DNA from: Thermoplasmatales archaeon UBA509
Lineage (GTDB): Archaea; Thermoplasmatota; Thermoplasmata; Thermoplasmatales; Thermoplasmataceae
Reading direction: 5' to 3'
Length of the DNA stretch: 34,050 bases
NCBI GenBank assembly: GCA_002498845.1
Contig: DAJC01000055.1
Span: 1-34,050 of the forward strand
Positions 1 to 6,877 of the stretch are shown here, one piece after another. A program made the position numbers and the translations under genes. Under the pieces are notes generated by a model. The model was given only the letters and a program-made list of their open reading frames with translations, had not been told where the DNA came from and did not search any database. Position 1 is the first letter of the stretch. Each line of letters opens with the position of its first letter.

Positions 1-50
1 ATAAGATTATAGAAAAGGTCTTTAGTAACGGTCTTCATGTTTAGCACCAA

Positions 51-110
51 CTGTCAACAGTGACAACTCAATATCGAATATTAAACTTTCTATTGTCAAT
101 AGTGAAAGTT
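51..110. promoter_or_regulatory. tandem dyad, probable operator of the winged-helix gene
   Basis: Positions 84-90 (AACTTTC) pair with 104-110 (GAAAGTT), and between them 90-102 is the palindrome CTATTG-T-CAATAG. A related half-copy lies at 51-66 (CTGTCAACAGTGACAA against TTGTCAATAGTGAAAG at 93-108). The two boxes sit about 50-105 bases before the ATG at 158 and upstream of an AT-rich TATA-like stretch at 121-135. Binding by the adjacent winged-helix protein (autoregulation) is inferred. Confidence 0.55.
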
Positions 111-157
111 CACAGAATAAATTTATTTAATTTTAAGTTCAACTTTTACTTTTGATA

Positions 158-745
158 ATGGTTAAAGATTCTACGAGCGTTCTGTCAAACAAGAATGCAG
201 TTCCTATAATGATTCAATTACTTGAGAAAGAGACGACGAATAAATCTGATCTGCTGAAAGTTTCCTCCATGCACACAATAAACAACATTCTTTCTCAACT
301 AGAGAAAGAGGGGTATGTAAATATCAAGGAGGAGTTCATTGGTCGAAGAACTTACTTGATCTCCCTCACCCCCAAAGGCCGTGCCGTCGCTGAACAGCTC
401 AAGAGGGCTGAGGAAGTAGCCCAGGGGGATGACACCAATGAGCCGGCAAGATTCCAGATGCCACTTGACTGGAAAGACCGCTTCAAGGGGTTGTCTGCCA
501 TGACCCATCTTAATGTCCTGGACGATCATGTCGCCATAGAGGAAATAGACAGTTCTGGTAAAATTACAAGTGTTGTCATGGTCTATATAAGGAGAATAAA
601 CAGCCACTTTGAATTGTGGTGCGAGAAGGATGAAAGTACAGAGTGCAAGCATGTGGACTTTGCCTGGTCGTTGCCTCAAATGAGAGCACTGATTGAGGAA
701 TACCTCAAGGAAGGGAAAATCAAGGATGTCCGGAGCGTGGAATAA
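158..745 (+). CDS. winged-helix transcriptional regulator with C-terminal ligand-like domain
   Basis: A protein of 195 residues. Residues about 8-80 have the helix-turn-helix/wing pattern of MarR/PadR-like archaeal regulators: a short helix, 'SDLLKVSSMHTINNILSQL', then a wing 'GRRTYLISLTPKGRAVAEQL'. The remaining ~110 residues form a mixed alpha/beta region with no recognised family. I chose the ATG at 158 over the TTG at 152 because a TATA-like stretch (121-135) lies about 25-30 bases upstream, as in leaderless archaeal transcripts. Two related dyads upstream suggest autoregulation. The role as a DNA-binding regulator is well supported by the fold pattern; its target genes are unknown, with the downstream membrane protein the nearest candidate. 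Confidence 0.75.
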   Translation: MVKDSTSVLSNKNAVPIMIQLLEKETTNKSDLLKVSSMHTINNILSQLEKEGYVNIKEEFIGRRTYLISLTPKGRAVAEQLKRAEEVAQGDDTNEPARFQMPLDWKDRFKGLSAMTHLNVLDDHVAIEEIDSSGKITSVVMVYIRRINSHFELWCEKDESTECKHVDFAWSLPQMRALIEEYLKEGKIKDVRSVE

Positions 746-802
746 TACCAGCTATTTCTGTGAAAAGGAGCCTCGGATTAGAATTACGGTAATCCTGTAG
801 CC

Positions 803-1456
803 ATGTCTAACATAGTCGCTTGGTTAAGTATAATTATCTCGTCCTTCTCGCTTCTAGCAACGATTTCTGTAACTTATATTGCTTACTTCAGACAGGGAAC
901 GATTGTTCTCTCCAAGCCCGTGTATATAGGGGCAAGGCAATTAACGCAAAATGAAATAGATGCCGCTATTGAAAACAGGAAAATTTACACTACACTCGGG
1001 GGGTCCCCAAAGGCAGCTCAAGATCTAGTGCTTGTCCCTCTTTCCGTTATAACCACTGGGGCTAGACCGAGGGTTTTACGTTTCAAATTGATACTCAACG
1101 ACGAGCATGTATACCACGGAAACTTTGAACTGAACGTTACAGGACTTTCGGCGCTTAATAACCCTGCTTCTTTTCTTCTGCCAGCTTCAGGTAATACGGT
1201 TCTGCCAAGGCAAGTCTTTTCCAAAATATTATGTTTTTCACAACGTCCTTTATTGACTGGTTTAGCCGATCCCCCCACACTGGACCTTTGGTACGAGGAA
1301 ATGGACTCTTGGCACCCTGGTTTCAGGATAAAGTGGTTAGACTGGCCGACACTGAAGGAATCATTTGATCACTTCGGTTACATAAGTACTTCTGAAAACT
1401 TTGAATTTGAAACTGAATTTACTCCTGAATATGATCTTGAACTTCTCAGAAAGTAG
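803..1456 (+). CDS. membrane-anchored hypothetical protein
   Basis: A protein of 217 residues starting at ATG 803. Residues 4-28 (IVAWLSIIISSFSLLATISV...) form one clear transmembrane or uncleaved signal-anchor helix, followed by a soluble domain with alternating beta-strand-like segments. No catalytic motif, cysteine pair or known domain was recognised. It lies 57 bases after the winged-helix gene in the same direction and may be co-transcribed, although the gap leaves room for its own promoter. The soluble part could face either side of the membrane; the sparse positive charge near the N-terminus does not settle it. The function is unknown. Confidence 0.6.
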   Translation: MSNIVAWLSIIISSFSLLATISVTYIAYFRQGTIVLSKPVYIGARQLTQNEIDAAIENRKIYTTLGGSPKAAQDLVLVPLSVITTGARPRVLRFKLILNDEHVYHGNFELNVTGLSALNNPASFLLPASGNTVLPRQVFSKILCFSQRPLLTGLADPPTLDLWYEEMDSWHPGFRIKWLDWPTLKESFDHFGYISTSENFEFETEFTPEYDLELLRK

Positions 1457-1480
1457 ATACATATATCCCTCTGCCAGAGG

Positions 1481-2623
1481 CTATCTCCCTTCGTTAAGTA
1501 GCATAGCGTTAATTCTGTATTTCTCTGTTCTATAATGTAGCAACTCATTGTTTACAATACTCTTACGCATATTAGCGTATTCCATTCCGGTTATGATATT
1601 TTCGTGGACCCTTGAAAGATAGACTGCTCTGGAAGAATCTGACGGAGATATTGTGCCTTGGAACATGTTATCAAGAAGTGTTCTCAGTTTCGGATCTTCC
1701 TGTAGGAAACCATCTTCTCCTGAATGCTCAATGGCATTATGTTCCCTATGAAGAACTGGTACAGCAAGATCCCCCTTTTCAAATAACCTAACATTAGGTT
1801 CCCCTCCACTCCCCCCTCCATATGTCTTTTCAGCAGCAAGGTCTGCAACAACGAAGTTGGAGTAATGAAGGGCAGATATATCAGGATCAAATACACGTTT
1901 TCCAGAAACCCTAGGAGCATCAATAGTTATGAATCCTTTTCCAGATTCGTGAAGAGAATCAAGCATGGAGATAGCTTCCTGATATGCAAGGTTACTTCTG
2001 GTAAGAGTTGAGTAATTTAAACCAATAAAAGGAACTAGACTGGACGGGAACGAGGCATAATTGTTTAATTGCCTCCTGACGACCTGGAAATCACCGTGTA
2101 TATCAATCGTTGGGATAAATGGTAGGTCTTGCTTTGCGATATAACGTTGTGCGGCCGGAGTTAAATGGTCATACTGGACAAAGAAACCATCAATCACCTC
2201 TTTTCCTGTAGCAAGTTCAGAGATCAATTGGAAGAAGAATGTCCAAACCTTGTTTCGGTTAGATTCACCAATGCTCTCGAGGGCAGCCAACCCATCTTTC
2301 GTAAATTTTGGATAAACTAACCGTAAAGCATCAGCCCGTTCCACTCGCGAGAGAAAATTTCTGAAGTTTGTCTGGAAAACTGCTAGATATCCATTTTCAT
2401 TCAGAATCCTTTGTAGCTTTTTTGGATTGATAAATTCTTCATATAGAAACAATTTCCTTGTTCTGGAGAGTGGAATGTCCGCTCCGATTCCGTCTTTTGC
2501 GTTCAAGTCGACTTTGGTTATAAATCTACTGGGAGACTCTATGCTCCCTCTTGGAAATTTTATTTCAAGTCTCGAAATATCCGAGGATTCATCTCTCTCC
2601 TTCGGCACTATTGTTATTCCCAT
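1481..2623 (-). CDS. hypothetical protein, last gene of a three-gene operon
   Basis: A protein of 380 residues, soluble by composition, with no transmembrane helix or signal peptide. It alternates helices and strands (for example 'DLPFIPTIDIHGDF' and 'GKGFITIDAPRVSGKR'), which would fit a TIM-barrel-like or other alpha/beta enzyme, but I recognise no family and see no unambiguous catalytic signature. It ends with a helical, charged region. Its start overlaps the preceding YwgA/Panacea-like gene by 10 bases, so translation is probably coupled. The association suggests a shared task, perhaps defence or toxin-antitoxin related given the neighbour's family; that is inference only. Confidence 0.65.
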   Translation of the reverse strand: MGITIVPKERDESSDISRLEIKFPRGSIESPSRFITKVDLNAKDGIGADIPLSRTRKLFLYEEFINPKKLQRILNENGYLAVFQTNFRNFLSRVERADALRLVYPKFTKDGLAALESIGESNRNKVWTFFFQLISELATGKEVIDGFFVQYDHLTPAAQRYIAKQDLPFIPTIDIHGDFQVVRRQLNNYASFPSSLVPFIGLNYSTLTRSNLAYQEAISMLDSLHESGKGFITIDAPRVSGKRVFDPDISALHYSNFVVADLAAEKTYGGGSGGEPNVRLFEKGDLAVPVLHREHNAIEHSGEDGFLQEDPKLRTLLDNMFQGTISPSDSSRAVYLSRVHENIITGMEYANMRKSIVNNELLHYRTEKYRINAMLLNEGR

Positions 2624-3117
2624 TTAAGCTCCTTTATGCGTGCTTTAATACCGTAATATGGATAATTCCTGTATATGTACCTCATGATACCTTTGGCAGT
2701 CCATTCATCCCAGTCTGTCTTTCTCTCTTCGAGCTTCTTTATGAGATTGCTTGGTATGTCTGAGTGTGCCAGTTCTTCCTTCAGTGCTACTTTTCCCGTC
2801 GTGGATATCACAAACGTTTGATGACCTTCCCCTTGCGGTATCACCCTAATCTCATTCCTTGACTTCAATATAGCCTGGGAGTCCACTACCAACTGGGAAT
2901 ACGGCCCAAATTGATCTGGATGAAACATAGGATCCATAACGAGTTCTTTACTAAATATCTCGTTCCAGGCAAGAAAAACTTCCTTTTGCAGTTTTGTCCT
3001 TCCTCTTATCGGCCCTACATCAAGAATTAACAAGACTAGACCTGGCACGGACAACCTTCCGCTGTTAAAATTCTTGTTTTTCATTCTGGTCCAATCAAAT
3101 TTTATTTCTACTTGCAA
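2614..3117 (-). CDS. YwgA/Panacea-like (DUF4065-related) protein
   Basis: A protein of 167 residues. The N-terminal half carries the pattern typical of the YwgA/DUF4065 (SocA-like, 'Panacea') group: 'GPIRGRTKLQKEVFLAW' (about residues 35-51), then 'DQFGPYSQLVVDSQAIL', then a wing-like 'FVISTTGKVALKEEL'. Members of this group occur as antitoxins or as accessory proteins in defence loci, where they are thought to bind a partner protein. Here it overlaps both neighbours by 10 bases (zinc-ribbon gene upstream, 380-residue protein downstream), so the three are one translational unit. I infer that it controls or neutralises one of its neighbours; family assignment is by motif only. Confidence 0.6.
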   Translation of the reverse strand: MQVEIKFDWTRMKNKNFNSGRLSVPGLVLLILDVGPIRGRTKLQKEVFLAWNEIFSKELVMDPMFHPDQFGPYSQLVVDSQAILKSRNEIRVIPQGEGHQTFVISTTGKVALKEELAHSDIPSNLIKKLEERKTDWDEWTAKGIMRYIYRNYPYYGIKARIKELKWE

Positions 3118-3689
3118 TATGACCAGCTCCCCCCATAGATAATCCTTGCGTACTTTCCGTTACCGTTATTCTCGACCAATACATAAATGTCCACCTTGGT
3201 TCCCCCAACAGTCATCTTGGCTTTTTGACCTATATTTCCATTCTTACATGGATTGACACCTGTTTTGTCAAATTTCTTGACTATTTGCATTAATCTTCTT
3301 GCTATGCTTCTTACCGCCGACTCTATATCATTATCTCGAAAACCAATCGAACCAAAAAGTCTAAGCAAACTTTCAGGCATTATTACTTCGAGATGGTAGC
3401 CATTGTTATATGTGAACTCTGCGGTTCCCGGCTCAACCGTGCCATTTGCTTCTGTCATTTTGCATTTCGTACAAAAATAAGTATTTAGAGAAATTGAGCT
3501 TGACCTAGAATGTCCTCCAGAGGACCCGGCACCAATGCCCACAATTTGCGCTGTCAAAGATCTGGGGGTATCGCTTTCCTTCTTTTCCATACTTATTTTT
3601 TCCACAGTGGGGGAGCCACAGTAAATGCAATATAGGCCAGATTCGCCATTCACCCCAATCTTGAGATTATTGCCATAGTCGTATATCAA
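3108..3689 (-). CDS. zinc-ribbon-containing hypothetical protein
   Basis: A protein of 193 residues, first gene of the leftward operon. Two cysteine pairs, CIYC (about 21-24) and CTKC (about 73-76), are separated by a Gly/Ser-rich loop and should form one zinc ribbon. The C-terminal ~110 residues ('FDKTGVNPCKNGNIGQKAKM', then beta strands) are unrecognised. The start appears to be TTG at 3689 and no ATG is available nearby; an in-frame GTG at codon 13 is the alternative. The first-gene position and a zinc ribbon suggest a nucleic-acid or partner-protein binding role. The preceding 174 bases (3690-3863) should hold the operon promoter. Confidence 0.6.
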   Translation of the reverse strand: MIYDYGNNLKIGVNGESGLYCIYCGSPTVEKISMEKKESDTPRSLTAQIVGIGAGSSGGHSRSSSISLNTYFCTKCKMTEANGTVEPGTAEFTYNNGYHLEVIMPESLLRLFGSIGFRDNDIESAVRSIARRLMQIVKKFDKTGVNPCKNGNIGQKAKMTVGGTKVDIYVLVENNGNGKYARIIYGGSWSYCK

Positions 3690-3863
3690 TTTTTACACAG
3701 TCTCAATAAGTTTGCCCTGGAGGATTTGAAAAATCAGTCCCCATTCAGCACAACATCCATCAGCTTATGCTACAAAATGACTGAAAAAAGAGCTTGAGGA
3801 TTGAGGCTGCAAATCATCTATTTTCTGATGACTTCCTAACAAACTTTCTCTATTTTTCATAAG

Positions 3864-5009
3864 TTACACCTTTCTTATGGTAAAATCAATCTTGCTGTCA
3901 GGCGGGTGCAGATAATAATAGAAGAATGTTCCAGATTCGAATATCACCGTTGGCACATGCAGCAGGAATGCATAGAGGCTGTACAGCCTGTTATGCAGGA
4001 AACTGGCGCCGTATTGCCTTGTGGCGAATGACATTACGAGGTTGTATGTGAGCACCGCCAGCAATGGGAGAGGTGGGTTGAATCCCATAAAGTGCGATAT
4101 CATCCACACAAGAAGCCCGACAGAACTCATCCATCCGAACGCGTAAAGGTAAGCGAACCATAATACAGCCAGCTTCCTCAGCTTCCAGATGTCATGGATG
4201 CTGACCCAGAAATGGTGTACCCATCTTCTGCGCTGCTTGTAGAAATCGCTGGCTGATGTTGCCGGTGCTATGTACACAGGAGCAGGGATGTGCTCAAATT
4301 TGTAGCCTGCCCTGAATATGCGCTGCCCCATGAGCAGATCCTCAGCTGCAATGGGCCCAAAGTCCCATCCCAGTTCCGCTTCAACGTCAGCCCTTATGGT
4401 CAGCCCCTCTCCATTTACACCCACAGGCCTGTTGCGTGAATTGAAGAAGGTAACGTATGATGCATAATCAGTTACCCTCTGGCATTCTGCAACTGTTGCC
4501 AGCTTGAAATGTGTATATGCCCTCAACCTTAACGGGGGCTGTCCGGCAGCACCGTCCATACCAAGAATAAATTCAACCAGGCGCCTGCTTGCAAAGGAAT
4601 CATCGTCAAGATGCAGCACGTATGTTTCCTTCCCGAAACCATGTTCCCTGAGCCATGTGGAGAAATAGTGCTGTGCCCGGTGCTTGTTTCCTGAATGATT
4701 GGGAGTAACGTATGTTAAGGGCACCTTTATGACGTCTGCATCGTAGTGTGAGTTATCATATTCTTCTGTAAGAACGTAGATGAGCATAGGGATATTGTAT
4801 GAACGCAAATCCTGTATGATTTGGTTTACAACATCGCAGGCCCTGCCTACTGTGGTGATTACAACCATTATCCTGCGTCCATCAACAGGCGGATTGGGTT
4901 TTGCTTTAAGGTAGTGCCTGTTCCTGAGTATCAAAATTGGCTGCAATACGGCCAGGGGTGTCGACATGACTGCAAAATACAGGAATATCAGCAGCATTAT
5001 GCTGATCAT
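3864..5009 (-). CDS. membrane family 2 glycosyltransferase
   Basis: A protein of 381 residues with a GT-A fold pattern. An N-terminal membrane helix (3-26) is followed by a Rossmann-like start 'RRIMVVITTVGRACDVV', an extended DXD motif DDDS at 135-138 (nucleotide-sugar/metal binding), the catalytic-base motif 'AAEDLLMGQR' at 221-230 and QRRRW at 259-263, the standard order for processive or membrane GT2 enzymes. At least three C-terminal helices (about 280-370) anchor it in the membrane. It should move a sugar from a nucleotide donor to a lipid-linked or surface acceptor on the cytoplasmic side. The arrangement resembles the egghead-type beta-mannosyltransferase branch, but the donor and acceptor cannot be read from sequence. 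Its start sits in an ATGA overlap with a small upstream ORF. Confidence 0.88.
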   Translation of the reverse strand: MISIMLLIFLYFAVMSTPLAVLQPILILRNRHYLKAKPNPPVDGRRIMVVITTVGRACDVVNQIIQDLRSYNIPMLIYVLTEEYDNSHYDADVIKVPLTYVTPNHSGNKHRAQHYFSTWLREHGFGKETYVLHLDDDSFASRRLVEFILGMDGAAGQPPLRLRAYTHFKLATVAECQRVTDYASYVTFFNSRNRPVGVNGEGLTIRADVEAELGWDFGPIAAEDLLMGQRIFRAGYKFEHIPAPVYIAPATSASDFYKQRRRWVHHFWVSIHDIWKLRKLAVLWFAYLYAFGWMSSVGLLVWMISHFMGFNPPLPLLAVLTYNLVMSFATRQYGASFLHNRLYSLYAFLLHVPTVIFESGTFFYYYLHPPDSKIDFTIRKV

Positions 5010-5119
5010 CTTCTGTCCTTCCTTTCATGTTTTGTCCCCAATCCGGCAGGAAGCTGTTCCACAGTACTGTTGTAAACCTCTTCTGAGAACTTCTCATTAT
5101 AATTTCCAACACTGTTCAT
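5006..5119 (-). CDS. possible 37-residue small protein upstream of the glycosyltransferase
   Basis: A short frame from the ATG at 5119 to a TGA that overlaps the glycosyltransferase start (ATGA, 5006-5009). It starts 10 bases after the ribbon-helix-helix stop. The product is hydrophilic, mixed in charge and ends in a basic tail (KHERKDRR). The tight fit between two genes argues that it is translated, possibly as a coupling leader for the glycosyltransferase, but no homologous family was recognised. It could equally be chance. Confidence 0.4.
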   Translation of the reverse strand: MNSVGNYNEKFSEEVYNSTVEQLPAGLGTKHERKDRR

Positions 5120-5128
5120 AAGAAGCCC

Positions 5129-5314
5129 TCAGTGCGTGGCCCCTTCAACAGAAGGTAATGTCCCGTATGTCCTGGCTGATTCTTCCCTGATCTTCGATCT
5201 TACTGCATCCGCAATAAATTCAGCATTGGATCTGTAACCAAGCCTCGCTATGTTCCTGGCTCTCTCTACTTCATCTATTAGCTCCTTAGGTAGTGCTACT
5301 GTTCTGTATTTCAT
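5129..5314 (-). CDS. ribbon-helix-helix DNA-binding protein
   Basis: A protein of 61 residues with the CopG/Arc-type plan: an N-terminal beta strand 'KYRTVALPKELIDEVERAR', then helix-turn-helix 'RLGYRSNAEFIADAVRSKIRE' (the 'YRSNAEFI..A' motif is characteristic), and a short variable tail. Such proteins dimerise through the strand, which then inserts into the DNA major groove. It heads a leftward group ending in the glycosyltransferase, and the palindrome GCGAT-GT-ATCGC (5315-5326) directly abuts its start codon, so autoregulation is likely. It diverges from a second ribbon-helix-helix gene at 5403. It could also be an antitoxin, but no toxin gene is adjacent. Confidence 0.82.
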   Translation of the reverse strand: MKYRTVALPKELIDEVERARNIARLGYRSNAEFIADAVRSKIREESARTYGTLPSVEGATH

Positions 5315-5326
5315 GCGATGTATCGC
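5315..5326. promoter_or_regulatory. palindrome abutting the leftward ribbon-helix-helix start
   Basis: GCGAT-GT-ATCGC has perfect 5-base arms and lies immediately before the ATG at 5314. TAGGCG/TATAGGCG-like repeats and a TATA-like CTATAGATATG lie just beyond (5335-5360, leftward sense). Its size and position suit a ribbon-helix-helix dimer site; binding is inferred. Confidence 0.45.
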
Positions 5327-5378
5327 CTACCAATAACATATCTATAGCCGCCTATATCAACTGACCAAAACCTGTTAA

Positions 5379-5393
5379 ATATGTGTCACATAT
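5379..5393. promoter_or_regulatory. perfect palindrome ahead of the rightward ribbon-helix-helix gene
   Basis: ATATGTG-T-CACATAT is a perfect 7-base-arm palindrome. It overlaps the end of a TATA-like GTTAAATATG (5374-5383), which lies about 20-29 bases before the ATG at 5403. The overlap with the likely promoter is the expected layout for an autorepressor operator. Confidence 0.55.
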
Positions 5394-5402
5394 GAGTTAC
5401 TG

Positions 5403-5573
5403 ATGGCAAAAGAGGACTGGCAGACGGTGGGACTGCCAAAGGAGCTGCTGGACCTGATAGACCACATCATTGAAGAAGGAAAGCTTGGTTACACTTCCAA
5501 ATCAGAGTTCATCAAGGAAGCCATCAGGGAGAGGATACTGAAGCTGAAGGAAGCAGGGCTTGCGGATATTTAG
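5403..5573 (+). CDS. ribbon-helix-helix DNA-binding protein
   Basis: A 56-residue protein. The strand 'WQTVGLPKELLDLIDHIIEE' is followed by 'GYTSKSEFIKEAIRERILKL', the usual CopG/Arc-like 'Y.S.SEFI.EAIR' helix pair seen in many archaeal regulators. The ATG at 5403 follows a TATA-like element by about 25 bases, so the transcript is probably leaderless. A perfect palindrome (5379-5393) overlaps the promoter and suggests self-repression. It diverges from another, only distantly similar, ribbon-helix-helix gene (5129-5314). The two might cross-regulate, but their palindromes differ. Confidence 0.8.
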   Translation: MAKEDWQTVGLPKELLDLIDHIIEEGKLGYTSKSEFIKEAIRERILKLKEAGLADI

Positions 5574-5668
5574 GGCATACAGCACATGTGGGACGTGGCC
5601 CATTTTTAAAGAAGAAACGTTTATTAAGAGTTCGCACGTGTAACTTACTGATAGTAATAAAGCGAGAT

Positions 5669-5823
5669 ATGGAAGCAATGATGGGGTTTAGGTTCGAACG
5701 GGCTACAAAGAACACATACCGGGTCCGGAAAAGACTTCCGGTGAGCTTTCTATAGGGACACTGTATGTTCAGAAATCAGTATTAGCTTCCAGTGAACGGA
5801 GGAAAGTGAAAGAAAGTGAATAA
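5669..5823 (+). pseudogene. frameshifted small protein of the 'TKNTYR...IGTLYVQKS' type
   Basis: From ATG 5669 the frame reads 'MGFRFERATKNTYRVRK' and stops at TAG 5753. In another frame, from about 5725, the text continues 'GELSIGTLYVQKSVLASS' to TAA 5821. Together the two halves look like one short protein (about 50 residues) with an F.FE.ATKNTYR N-terminus and an IGTLYVQK C-terminus, a pattern I associate with small archaeal proteins of unknown function. A frameshift lies between 5705 and 5740. A second copy of the C-terminal half follows the next gene (6764-6868). Confidence 0.5.
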
Positions 5824-5855
5824 TAAACCTATCGTCGTGGAACAGGGCAAAAATA

Positions 5856-6767
5856 TTGAGGGATGATAAATTCTTGAACTCCAAATCCAATGAAATTCAG
5901 ATTGATGAACTATCCTTTCACCCGAGATTAGATGAGCTCCTCGGGAAGATACTAAAACATCTCTATAGCAATGAAAAGAGACCCTTCAATTTGTATGATG
6001 AGGAGAGGGGGAAAGACGTAGTTGATTTCTTGTGGGGTCTGCTTAAAATTGAAAAGAAAGGTGGCACTCTTACGGACCTTCTGAAATCGTTAACCAATGC
6101 GCAAAAAATGAAATTGATGAAGATGATCTTCCTTGACGATAGATTTCAGTCTTTGCCTAAGGATGATTGGAACTATTATGGGGAATATATTAAGGAATGG
6201 CCAGATAAACTCTCTCAGTTATTAAAGTTCTCAGAGTTATCTTGGGATAATACAAGAAATGAGTTTGTTTATAGTGATGGCACTCCCAAATTAATTACCA
6301 TAGACCCAATAAATGCAGAATTCATCGAAGCGAGTCTACCTGACCCCCTTTACGAGAAATTAAGAAATGAGATAAATAGGGCATATCGGTCCAATTTGCC
6401 CGATTCGGTGTTCATTTTATCCAGAAAGCTGATAGAAAACCTGGTAATCGATCTCCTGAGAGCAAAATTTCCATCCAACCCTGAAATTTATTATGATACT
6501 TCCCGCAAACAATTCCTAGATTTCTCTCTTCTGATTTCAAATCTTAATTCTCATGCCTCCTCATATGGAGTAGATGAGAAAAAAATTTCTCGGTTGATCG
6601 AACCCTTAAATAAATTGAGAGAAACGGCAAATTCAACAGCACATTCCATAACTGAAATCGCTCAGGTGGCAGATCTTCCTACCTATAAGATCAACGATTT
6701 GGTAAATACCCTCATGCATCTAATGAAACTAAATCCAGAGGTGAAAGAATGGGAAAAAGAGAAATGA
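5856..6767 (+). CDS. HEPN/DUF4145-like protein, possible defence component
   Basis: A protein of 303 residues with two parts. Residues 1-150 are helical and unrecognised. Residues about 165-295 resemble a DUF4145-type HEPN domain: 'FILSRKLIENLVIDLLRAKF' followed by 'LRETANSTAHS', the R...N...AH arrangement of this family, in which R and H form the RNase-like site when active. The start appears to be TTG at 5856, since the nearby ATG codons are out of frame. It ends in an ATGA overlap with a 34-residue ORF and precedes the ParB-like and Dam-like genes on the same strand, suggesting a common unit. An abortive or RNA-cleaving effector role is inferred, not shown. Confidence 0.6.
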   Translation: MRDDKFLNSKSNEIQIDELSFHPRLDELLGKILKHLYSNEKRPFNLYDEERGKDVVDFLWGLLKIEKKGGTLTDLLKSLTNAQKMKLMKMIFLDDRFQSLPKDDWNYYGEYIKEWPDKLSQLLKFSELSWDNTRNEFVYSDGTPKLITIDPINAEFIEASLPDPLYEKLRNEINRAYRSNLPDSVFILSRKLIENLVIDLLRAKFPSNPEIYYDTSRKQFLDFSLLISNLNSHASSYGVDEKKISRLIEPLNKLRETANSTAHSITEIAQVADLPTYKINDLVNTLMHLMKLNPEVKEWEKEK

Positions 6768-6868
6768 TGTTTTTTGAGGGAGTTTCAATAGGGGAGTTGC
6801 GCGTGCAGAAATCGGTATTCGGTTCCAAAAAGCCTAAGAAAGTTAAGATAACACTGGAGTGGGAGTGA
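6764..6868 (+). CDS. 34-residue small protein, C-terminal half of the YVQKS family
   Basis: It starts in an ATGA overlap with the HEPN-like gene and reads 'GVSIGELRVQKSVFGSKKPK' followed by 'KVKITLEWE'. The IG.L.VQKSVFG.. segment matches the broken copy at 5740-5823 in protein and partly in DNA. It lacks the N-terminal F.FE.TKNTYR half, so it may be a truncated remnant rather than a working gene. The perfect overlap and clean beta-strand ending argue that it could still be translated. Confidence 0.45.
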   Translation: MMFFEGVSIGELRVQKSVFGSKKPKKVKITLEWE

Positions 6869-6877
6869 TATTAACAA

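Noticed and set aside
299..679. 126-codon open frame on the minus strand
   Set aside because: It is antisense to the winged-helix gene, whose domain pattern is clear; the antisense product shows no recognisable domain.
5690..5704. GGTTCGAAC resembling a tRNA T-loop
   Set aside because: The flanks do not form a T-stem or any cloverleaf, and the bases are explained as codons of the frameshifted small protein ('RFER').
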